Origin: Setophaga petechia
Taxonomy: Eukaryota > Chordata > Aves > Passeriformes > Parulidae
DNA: 64,000 nt
Direction of reading: 5' to 3'
NCBI GenBank assembly: GCA_024362935.1
Contig: JANCRA010000003.1
Location: 40,051,291 to 40,115,290, forward strand
Position 1 is the first letter of the stretch, and every line of letters begins with the position of its first letter. The position numbers and the translations under genes are program-made. Shown piece by piece: positions 54,501-64,000 of this stretch. Below the pieces are notes generated by a model. The model saw nothing but the letters and a program-made list of their open reading frames with translations, made no database searches and was not told the origin of the DNA.

Positions 54501-57500
54501 AGAGGAATGGAGGAGAGAGTTTTTGTCACTTGTGATAGAACAACTGCTCGTGGCAGGCCTGATCCTGTCCCTGGGGCTGTGCTGATCTGCAGTGCAGTGT
54601 GTCACATCAGGTGTGGGAGCTGGTAGCTTTATTAGAACCCAGGGCTTTGTGCTGCCCTCTGGCGCTGTGCCAGAACTGAGCTGGTCGTGCTTTCTGGTAC
54701 AGATAAAGGCCAGATGACTTCTGCCTGACAAGACCTTTGGAATCTGCAAGCTTCATGAAGTGCCTTCTGCCACTATTTCCCAGGCTTTTAGCTGTGCTGT
54801 GCCTGGAGGATTTCTTCTGAGAATGAACCATTCTCTTCCTCTTCATACACCGAAGTTTGTTTGGATAGATACTGGTTTTGGGGGCCTTTTTTAGGCTTAG
54901 GATTTAAAGGATTAAATATCATTTTAGCATTGGAGGTTCTGGCAATCTCTGAGCTTGCCACTCCTGTGGATTATCTAGTTTAGCATCCTGAAGTAGAGGA
55001 GGTGACATCTGAGGGTGTCAATGAATCAGGAATCCTTTTACATATGTTCATTACAAGGGCCAGTCTTGCTGGCTGCATTGAATGCTGCTGATTCAATGCT
55101 GGGCCTGGCAAAAAAAAAAAAATCCAGTGTATTATGGAGGTAGAGTGTGGATTCAGGCTGCCATAGTTATGCAATGCATGGAAAAACTTTGAGTCCTGTT
55201 TCAGAGTGGTCTGTCAGCACAGAGATTTACACTGATTTATCTATCCTAGTGTTCTTACATAGCAGGATTGGTAAAATAATCTTTAAGGGAAGCATTTAAC
55301 TACTAGCTATATTTTTGCACACAGAAGAGGTCATGTGTCAAATGTTCTTCTGAACATCTGTCTCTTGCTGTTCTTGCTTGTGTGCTCAGCCCTGCAGGAG
55401 GGTTGAGCAGAGGCTTTTCCCCTGCTGGGATCTGTGCAACCCTCTGTGAGCAGCTCTTGTCCTGCTCACACAGTAGTTTTCAGAACCTCAGTTGTGTTTT
55501 GGCTGGGGATCCACTGCTGATGTCTCTGGGAGAAAGGTAGCATCAGTTTCTAGATTTTGCCATGGTTCCCAAGGTATGCATCCTAACCTTGTGATCTGCT
55601 TGATGCTGCTCCAAGAAAGCAAGAATCATTCTAGAGCAAAATGCCAACACCCCTTGCCAGAGGACTGCTTTGGAAACTGAGCTTTTGATTCTCACTTCCT
55701 TGCTGGAGTCTGCCCTGCTTGTGCCAGGGCCAGTGGGGAAGAGTTTGGGGTGTAAGGTGACACTTGATCTGCCTGTGAAGGGAGGGCAAAGCAGGCCCAG
55801 CAGGCAGTGCCCTCCCAGGGGCACAGGGAGGGGCTTGGCGTGGATTGGAGCGCTTGGTGAGCCCCGTGAGCATGAGAGCTGGGCATGATGCAGGCTGAGA
55901 GCCAGTGGAGGGTGTCAGGACTGTTCCTCTCATCTGTGTTAGGGTTTTAGCAGTCACACAAGTGTACAGTGGAAAGGACAGGGAGGAAGATTGGCTGCTG
56001 TGCGACAGAGCCAGCCATGGCTCTGGTATCATCTCTGAACATGAAACAATTGCCACCTGAAAGCACACAGAAAAGCTTTCTGCCAGACTTAGGCTGATAG
56101 CTACCAAAAGCCACCACTTCTGCCTCTGTGCAGACCAGAGAAGAAAGGTAATTTCTCATTACACCATGGGTTTTGGTCTCTTTCTCCCCTCCACTAGCTT
56201 TCTCTGGATGAGTACTTGTTTTTGAAAAAAAATGCTTCAAACTCAGTATTACTTGGTCCAAAGTGAGCAGCAAGGATCTGAGCTGCACCTTGTCTACTGT
56301 GTGAATCCCCTTCTCTTGTCATCCCGTGGTGTCTGAATTGCACTAGAGCATTGACAGGGATTGATGCATGGATGAAGATGGAACATGGCTTTCAGTTCAG
56401 CTTGCCTGGGGTCCTGAGCAGCTTTTCCTTTTCATGCACTGTAATGTCATTTAATTTCTATAATGCTATGAACAGAAATGCAGCATTGAACCTCGTATTA
56501 GGGCATTACAGTAGGGAAAGCTTAGACTAGTGGGTGTTGCTGTTGTGGTTGTGGCAGAGGGATCCTGGCTGGCTGCCTGCTCTGAGCTGCCTCCTGCCCT
56601 TCCTATCAATTGTTTCACAGCAGCAGCTGCCCTGTTTTTGGGTTTGTGTTGCAAAAATAAGCGCTCCCGTCCTGACCACAGAAACAAAGCGAGTCTCAGC
56701 TTGCACAACAGCAGTTCTGGCGAGGCTTTGGTGTGCCAACACTTTGTCAGGTCCAGTGCAGAAATGTAGCTACAGACCTCATTGAGCCTGTGAGTTCTTA
56801 TGCCTGCTCTCGCTGTTTGCTTCTCTGCAAAGCAGAGCAATGGGCCTTAAGGTGAGGTATGAGTGGTGCATCTGCACTTGGGCTTGCAGGAGGTCCTACC
56901 CTGCAGGCACCAGCTGATGGATGGGCATGTGGCAGTCACCGCTCTGCCTCGTGAGCTGCTCTGTGCAAGAGGTAAAAACCCTGGCAGCTTAAAAGCAGAT
57001 CCTCATCTTATGTTTCTCATATCTAGCATGTGGCAATAGCTCTGGTTCATCTATTAACTAGTATCTAGAGCACAGTAACCATGTCTTTTGGCTCAGATGG
57101 GAAAAATGTCTCCTTTTGGTTTGGGTTTATTTAAACAAGTAGCATAACTGACAGCTTCCCCCCCCCCCCCCCCCCCAAGTTGAAATAGAAGAGCAAATAT
57201 CTTGGGACAAACACATTAAGAGAGAGGCTTCTGGTTCTGAAGCAGTTGCAAATGATCTGAATTTATGTGGCCCTCCTGCTGCACAGTGTGTCTTGGGCTA
57301 AACAGTTTGTGTCTGGTCTAAGCAATGCTGAGTGTGAAGAATCTGATCCAGAAGTGTTGTGGGCTGAGCCCTTCTTTTAGCATCTGCCTCTGGCTGCAGG
57401 AGCTGGCCTTACTTGAAAAGCTGTCTCTTTCTCTTGGTGTTTGCACTTGCCCTACCTGTAAGGTCAGAATAGGTGCTGCTGACTGTAGTCTAACAGGGAT

Positions 57501-60500
57501 CCCTAGGAATTGCTCCAGTAGGTGTCAGTGCCTCTCATTCCCGAGCAAAGGGGGAGAGACGCCATTATGTACCCCTGGTGGCCAGGTTTTCCAAGAACTC
57601 TCCTTTACAAAATTGTTTGTTTGTTGAACTCTGAGGTTAAATCCCTGCACAGAGCCCCTGATCTTGCCACAGGGGAACAGCTGGTCAAGCAGTAGGACTG
57701 TCTGTAAACTGAGTGGGTGTGGTTGTGAGGGCTGTTCTGTTTACCTCCTAGGTATCACCTAAAGCAAAGAAAAAAGTTTCCTTCTTGTATGTCTTATCTG
57801 GAGCCAAGTGAGCTGAACTGTTTCTTACCTGATAGCAAAATAGTTGGAGAGGAGGATTGAGTGAAGATTTTAAATTAAATAAAAAATATGCATCAGAACA
57901 ACAAAAGTTAGGGAAGTCCCAGAGGAACAGCTTGTTCTGGTACATGGTGTTTCTCAATCAAACTGGCTTATAGGAAGATGTGCACAGATGAGAAAAGAGT
58001 TGGTGCTTTTGAAGACTTCACTGCTAGCTGCCATCCCTCAGCCTCCAATGTTTGAAACTGGATGGTTTTTGTTTGTGTCAAATAGTGGCAGTTTTACAAC
58101 TTCTGGCCAGTGAGGGGTATTCTTTCCACAGCCAGTGCTTTTAGGTGTCTTCCAGGATTTTAGATGGAAGTTAAAGAGCTGTCACCAGCAATGGGGTACA
58201 CCTATCACCTGAACATGTCTAATAAGGGCAGGTTGTAAAACATTGCTCTTTATTTCCTGCTGGCATGGATTTGTCTCTAGGGCCCCCTTTGACATCTCTT
58301 CAGCCTCTCTGATGGCCCGTCAGAGAACATCTTGGGTCAGGTTCCCATTCAGGACAAGCTGGCCTTTGTTTAGCTTGGCTGAAATGTTGGCTGGTTTTTG
58401 CTCTCTTGGGACAATAAGTGGAAATCAGGTTGCTTCAGCATGAGTGTGGAAAGTGGAACAGAAGTCTACCCAAGCAGTGGGATCTTTCACAAACTGAGAT
58501 CATTCCCCACAAGAATTGGGGTTGTCCTTGGGTCACTGGCACATTGCTGTGCACTGCTCCTTGGGATGAACAAACGGGCACCTCATGATGATCTGAGCTA
58601 CCCGTGAGGAAACATCCAATAATGTTCTCTGTTAATTATTTTCTAGATGTCAGTTTGAAAAATTCTGTTTATAGCTTTGTAGGTTTCTTTTGGGCTGGTG
58701 ACAGGAGTGTGTTGTAATTAGGACTATATCATCTCCTGGGAGAGGCCAGGCAGGAAAGCATGTGCATTGCTTACTCTTGATACTTAGAAAAGAAGCAAGT
58801 GCAGGAGCTGTGCATGCTGAGCTGGAGCAGCTTAAGGATGTGCCCTGGAAGAACATGGAACAGCTCTCCTGAAACCTCTGCTCATTGTCAGAGACTGACT
58901 TCTAGCTCTTGCACATATGTGGCACAGAACAGCTGAAATAACAAGAGACGAGCAACTGAGATAAATTAATGTTGGGGAAGATAATGCTAATAAATTCCTT
59001 CTGATTCATCCTATTCCTAAATTTACATCCAAACTGGGATCTACCAGTGGGATAATGACAATTCCAGCAGTGTTCAGCAACCAGCTGCATTGAAAGCAAA
59101 GTGTGAAGATTTTAGCTGGGGACTCTTGAAAGGGACATCTGTGCTGAGTATCACACAAAGATCCCTGGAACAGAGATCTGAGCAGAACTGAAGGAGTTCT
59201 GGGATGAGGTCCCTGGTTATAGTACACAGGGCTGGCAGGACTCCTGTCCTTAAAATCCTACAGTCAGTATAGCTTGGTCATGTGATTCCAAACTGAACAT
59301 AGGGCTGTCCTGGGCTTGGGGGAATAGCAAAAGTACCTGTGCTTCCTCCTGCGACTTGGCTTCCTTTCAAAGCTGCTGGTGTGTTGGGCTAGTTGGAGCC
59401 TTGGCTGGGTAATGGGAATGAGGAGGGAGGAGTGTTACTGATGTGTAGGAAGGAGTCCATTTGTTGGTGTTGCATGAGAAGCAGGTTTAGTGAGGATCTG
59501 CAGTTTCCTGCCTGCCCCACTAGTTCAGGCAAGTTATGGCATCTGCAGTCTGGGGTGTGACCTCTCTGTGCTTCCTGCCAGCAGGGACAGAGCGCTGCCC
59601 CTACATCCACCAGCTCTCTGTGCTGTCCTTTACTCTCCGTCCCTGTTGGAGAACTGTTCCTTTAGGCTTGTATCCTATTTACTGTTGCACTAGGCAGGGA
59701 GTGGGTATGTCCTTGGCACAGGTGATCTTTGTGCTGACACAGAGTTCTCCCAGAGAGACCTGCAGTGTCATGGGTGAGCTGCAGGGTTGAATATTCAGAA
59801 TGCCCTTCCCCCTATTTAGCTTGCCCTGCTCCTATTTTTGTCTGTGTCTTAGGCACTTACTTCCATTTGAAATACTTCATGGGTCATCTGTGATTTAAGT
59901 GGCTGGCAAATAGATACCAATATGGTCTAACATGTGGCTTAACAGGAGACCATCATGGTGCCCTTGGTGCAAAAGCCCTGCTGCTGCTGATGTGGGTCTG
60001 AGGAGACCCTTTTTCTCCACTTGTCACCCCTCCTGTCGAGCAGTGTTTAGGCTTTGTGATGGTTCTCATGCACTGCACAGGTTTGGAGTAGCCTTTCTAT
60101 TCACCCCAGAGCTCTTAGCAGCAGTTAAGGGTCTCCCCAACTGCCTGGCTAACAACAGTTTTAGGTGATCCATCTTCAGCTCTGCTGTCCCAGAGGCAGA
60201 GTAACAGTAGGCTGCTCTGCTGGGGTGTTTGTTTACAGTTATAAATAGCATGTGCTGCTTGAATGCTTTTCAGGTTAGAGTTTAAGGGCTGCCAGGCAGT
60301 ACAGACTTAGTTACTGGCTTATTTTGGAGTTGAGCATGACTGATAGAGATGAAAGTCAGTTGTTAAAGGGAACAGTCTAACCCTCTGTCAATAATGTGAG
60401 GCTGGAGTTATACAGCTTAAAAATGAAGTGTGAGCTAGCAGCTGCCTTCAGGCTTTTCCTATGGGTGCCACTATCTTGCCCCTTGTAGCCACTGCAGATG

Positions 60501-63500
60501 ACAAATCAGCAGAGTGGGGAGCAGCTGGCCTGTCTTTTCTGGCAAGGGACATGTTAGGGTGTTTCAGGACACAACTGAGTGATGCTCCTTTGCGTCATCA
60601 CAGCTGAAATTCAGATAAGGGCAATAGCCCTGCAGTATTTGGGTTTATGTATAACAACACCCAGTGGGGCACTTCTGGGGGTGGGGTAAAGAGGAATGTG
60701 GGCTTTCTAACAAAAATGAAATATTCCACATATATTAATGTAACATTTTTGAGGAATATTGGCTTAGTAATATAGGAAAAGGTGTTGAATTAATTGGTTG
60801 GTGTGAGAAGAATTAAATGTTTTCACAGCAAACACTGTTGACTACTAGGGATTGCCTCTGCCCCGTGGTATGTACTTCAATAAGGAAATACAAATTTAAT
60901 TCAGCTTTTTCACATGACTCTGTGTCCTGAATCACTAGGTCCATAAAAAACAATGAGAATCTTTCCTAAGGGCAGCATCTGGCACTGGACTAGTCCTAGA
61001 AATAATCGAGAGCTGTTGGCTGACCCCTGTAGGAGTTGTCTCTCTTGACTGCCTCTAATTCAGCTGCTCCCTCTGATGGACTGCAAACAGAATTTGAGCC
61101 GGTTTTCCTGGAAGAGCACTTCTGGTAGTAACAGGATTAAAACACTGTCACTTCTTTTCTCTCCTCCCAAATATATTTCCAAGAGGACTTGTCATCTGTC
61201 ATGGATCTTGCTACATAAACCTGGCTTCTTTGGCTGACCCCTCAGCTGACCTTATTTCCCGGAAAGCTGGTGGTACTGCTGGTCATCCTGTGCCCATGCC
61301 TTCCCACAGAGCAATTCCACATCCAGCTTTGGTGCAAGTGATTCAGCAGGTCCAACAGAATCACAGATGTCTTTAAACAGAAGTGCCTCAAAGCTCCTGT
61401 GTATGCAGGAGCTTTGTGTATACATGTATATACACGCATGTATAAAAGGAACCCAAAACAAAAAAAATCCAGAAAGTATTCAAAGAATGAACTTGCTAAT
61501 TAGCAGTAATCTCACTTTGCCGTTCTGGGTATGAAACACTGATAGAGCAGGCAGCTGCAGTTCAGGGCTTCCCTCAAATGCTGTTTCCTGGCATAGTCAG
61601 AATCTGACTTTGCTCTCCCTTTTTTGTCAAAAAAACCCCAAACCCCTTCCAGCTCACTTTTTTGTTCAGTCATAAGCTCCATTTAGTCGCAGTTGTTTTC
61701 AGTATTGCTGTCACATATTTCTGCACATTGAGGTGCCAAGCCTGAAAGCATTGTTCCCTAAGCAAGCACCATCTCCTGGATAATCCACACTTTCCCCAGT
61801 ACAGCTTTTGCACACAGGGGTCTCCCCTCAGCTGCATGCTCAACACTCACGCCCCACAATGGGGGTTTCAACCAAGCCAACAACTCCCTGCAAGGCACTC
61901 AGTGCAGAGGATTTTCCTTTATGGGGTCGTGTGAGTAAGGTGCTGGGCTGGGATTCCTTCAGTTTTTGCTTGATTGTAGGTTCTTTTGGTGTTTTTCCTC
62001 CCCTTGACAGACATGAAGGTGTCTTAGGGAGCGTTTTGAGGGCTAATGTCTCAGTGATTATAAAGTGTGTTTCTGTGGGGCTGACTTCTTCCGTGTTAGG
62101 AAGGATGTTGAACCATGTGGCTACTATCTGAAACAGGCTGGGCTCAATGGCTTACTGCTAATTGAGTAAATAAGATCAGAATTAGACTGCTAAACATTGC
62201 TCTAGGACAGAAGACTGGGATTACAGGGCTAAAAATTGCTTCAGAGGGGGAACTTTGGCTTTTCTGCTAAGTTGCTACCTCACAGTGCCTAAAATCCTGA
62301 CCTCAGAATCTCTGGTCATGTTCAAGGGTCCAGTTCTCTGTGTGCTTGAGCTACTGGTGTTGGTGGGTTTCCTAAGCCCAGAATCACGTTCCCAGGCTGC
62401 ATTGATGGAAAACATGTTGCTGGCACACGTGTATTGCAAAAGATTGGGATGTGTCAACATAGCATTGAGGGTTGTTGCTCTTATCTTCATTGTATTTATT
62501 AACCTGGGTCTAACTTGAGTTCTTTCATTTTGCTGCCTTGTTTTTGCAATTGAGAAACTGAGTGGGAGAGCGAAATGAGGGGACTTCCAGATGGTTTAAA
62601 CTGGTAGTCTTTCATCTTTTTCCAGGAAACGACCTTCAGTTTGATTGGAGAGGAGTCTTCATTTGTAAAAGCATGCTTCTTTTCTCCTGGTTTCCTCTAA
62701 TTCTCTCCCTCATATTCTTCTCACTTGTATGTTCCTGACACTCCTTGGAATGCAGTGATGAGCTAGTACTTAGAGGAGCTATTGTATCTCATCATGGCTG
62801 GATGTGTGTGGAGGCAGCAGTCAGTCAGTGGAAAATGCTGGATGCTGTAGTTTTGTATTTTTGCTTCCTTCTATCCCTTTTTTCTTATTGGAGAGCTCTG
62901 ATGTGCTTGCCAGATGGGACTCTGAGTGACTGAGATAATGGGCTTAGCAGATACCTTCCCTTTTGTGCGGCTGGGATGTCTCCTCTTCTCAAACCCAGCT
63001 GGGTCACTGTGTGAAAGGGTAAAGCAAGCATTCCTTCACAAGTCCTGCTTGCTATCAGAGCCTAGTTTAGTGCTGTGGAATTGGATATGGAAGAGATGGG
63101 ACATCAGAGGCTCTGCAGGAGGAACTAAGTCTCTGATTCCTTAATGGAGCATTAGTCCCTCTTGCTCACTTGAGACATGGCTGACACTCCCAGCAGTTGG
63201 GATCGCTTAGCTGGAAAGCACCAGCTTTCCTGTTCTGGCACTTCTGCTTACTGGCTGATGATTCGTTTTCCTGCCAGGAAAAAAATGATTGCTAGAAAAG
63301 TTTTATTGGAATATGTTTTGAAGTGGATTTATCCATAAGCTCAAAGCTGTTGAAGTATCAGCCTTGTTTTCTTTCTCAGTCTGTTTTCACCAGCCCTGCA
63401 TTGGCCAGTGCAACAGGATCTAAAAAACAGTGTGAGGCCTTAGTCAGATGCACGTGATCTTCCTTGGCTTCATAAAACACAACTAAGAGGAGGGTGATTC

Positions 63501-63937
63501 TTTGTGATGGGGGTGTGTGAGGCCCAAGACAGCAGACTTCCATGACTTCTCTGACATCCCCTGTAATAACCTCTTGGTTTGAGTTGTGTCTTAACCAATG
63601 GGGAGAAACCTCTGGGGAAGGCTGGGAATGAGGCTTTCCTGTGCCTAGTTTTGTAAAGAAGGCTGCTTTTGGTAGCATTTCACAGTGCATTTGTCTCATT
63701 GCAGGTGAGGCCGGTGCCAGCATTATTCGGGCGTCAAAAGAAGCCCGGAAGAGGTTCTTGGGCCCGCTCCACCCCTCTTTCAACATGGTGAAAACCATTC
63801 GGATGTCCGTGTCCAAGATGGTGCCAGACAATGGGCATGAGGTTGCAGCAGGACGTTTGGGTATTTCCCTGACACGGGTCTCTGATGGGGAAAACGTGAT
63901 CCTGTCAGACTTCAATTCCAAGGAGGAACTGATCCAG
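48348..63937 (+). CDS. PNPLA2: PNPLA2, adipose triglyceride lipase (ATGL), first two coding exons, partial
   Basis: ATGL makes the first cut of stored triacylglycerol at the lipid droplet, with co-activator ABHD5. Exons 48348-48534 (residues 1-62 plus one base) and 63705-63937 (to residue 140) are seen; the rest lies beyond the right edge (human about 504 residues). This is the N-terminal half of the patatin domain. The oxyanion loop GCGFLG is at 14-19. The lipase motif GASAG is at 45-49 with nucleophile S47, the same number as human. The dyad aspartate (human D166) is beyond the window. Exon 2 shows [16 protein letters not shown] and [16 protein letters not shown], matching human ATGL more closely than PNPLA3. 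Intron 1 is 15.2 kb. Confidence 0.97.
48535..63704 (+). other. PNPLA2 intron 1 (15.2 kb), no recognised gene inside
   Basis: Bounded by GTAAGC and TTGTCTCATTGCAG. Both strands were read; open frames inside are short and without family signatures. The contents noted are simple runs: A17 at 52385-52401, A13 at 55110-55122, C19 at 57158-57176. I recognise no CR1 copy in it, which contrasts with the flanking intergenic DNA. Confidence 0.8.
57158..57176. repeat. C19 homopolymer
   Basis: Nineteen consecutive C on the plus strand (G on the minus strand) in PNPLA2 intron 1. It can form a quadruplex or i-motif, and its length is uncertain in sequence reads. Confidence 0.9.
63705..63937 (+). CDS. PNPLA2: PNPLA2 coding exon 2
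   Basis: Completes G63 and encodes residues 64-140: [60 protein letters not shown] and SKEELIQ. It is collinear with the human exon without indels. The segment [20 protein letters not shown] is the most diverged. Acceptor TCATTGCAG|GT, donor ATCCAG|GTGAAT. The remaining 63 bases of the window are the start of intron 2. Confidence 0.97.
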
Positions 63938-64000
63938 GTGAATGGACTCTTAGTGCAGAGGGCTGGGCAGGAGCTCCATGCAGTTTTGTTTTGCCTTGGT

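Noticed and set aside
1..64000. tRNA genes, rRNA, CRISPR arrays, bacterial-type operons or phage modules
   Set aside because: None seen. The sequence is vertebrate nuclear DNA with split genes; short repeats found are minisatellite, CR1 or homopolymer.

Overview
The window is a vertebrate nuclear sequence, almost certainly from a bird. It holds intron-rich genes with canonical GT-AG junctions, four CpG islands, no bacterial-type operons, and several copies of the CR1 non-LTR retrotransposon, the dominant avian interspersed repeat. Three genes can be rebuilt exon by exon from sequence: PIDD1 on the minus strand, RPLP2 on the plus strand, and the first two coding exons of PNPLA2 on the plus strand. 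This is the order found on human 11p15.5 (SLC25A22, PIDD1, RPLP2, PNPLA2).

Layout. Positions 1-9000 hold no recognisable coding exon. A CpG island at about 9.0-9.98 kb has a strong minus-strand splice donor at 9630-9625, so the left part is best read as the first intron of a leftward gene. By synteny that gene is probably SLC25A22, whose coding exons would lie beyond the left edge. From 10 to 20 kb lie CR1 fragments and unassigned sequence. PIDD1 occupies 20.4-33.0 kb in 15 coding exons encoding 895 residues. It keeps seven LRRs, two ZU5 domains, the UPA region, both HFS self-cleavage sites and the C-terminal death domain. Its probable promoter is the CpG island at 35.0-35.4 kb. An 0.8-kb CA-rich minisatellite sits between that island and the first coding exon. 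A CR1-packed 2-kb spacer then leads to the RPLP2 CpG island.

RPLP2 (37.7-42.3 kb) has a non-coding first exon with a pyrimidine-rich start and four coding exons giving a 115-residue P2 stalk protein. Intron 3 carries a well-formed box H/ACA hairpin at about 40.15-40.29 kb, probably the SNORA52 counterpart. After about 6 kb without recognised genes comes the PNPLA2 (adipose triglyceride lipase) promoter, with TATAAA at 48151 and a CpG island. Coding exon 1 ends at 48534, a 15.2-kb intron follows, and exon 2 lies at 63705-63937. The gene continues off the right edge.

The genes are functionally unrelated: mitochondrial glutamate carrier (inferred), p53-linked death-domain scaffold, ribosomal stalk and lipid-droplet lipase. 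I see no new gene system. The observations most worth checking are a near-consensus p53 element just upstream of the PIDD1 start codon, upstream ATGs in the PIDD1 leader, the intronic H/ACA RNA, the PIDD1 minisatellite, and the CR1 copies clustered against the promoters.
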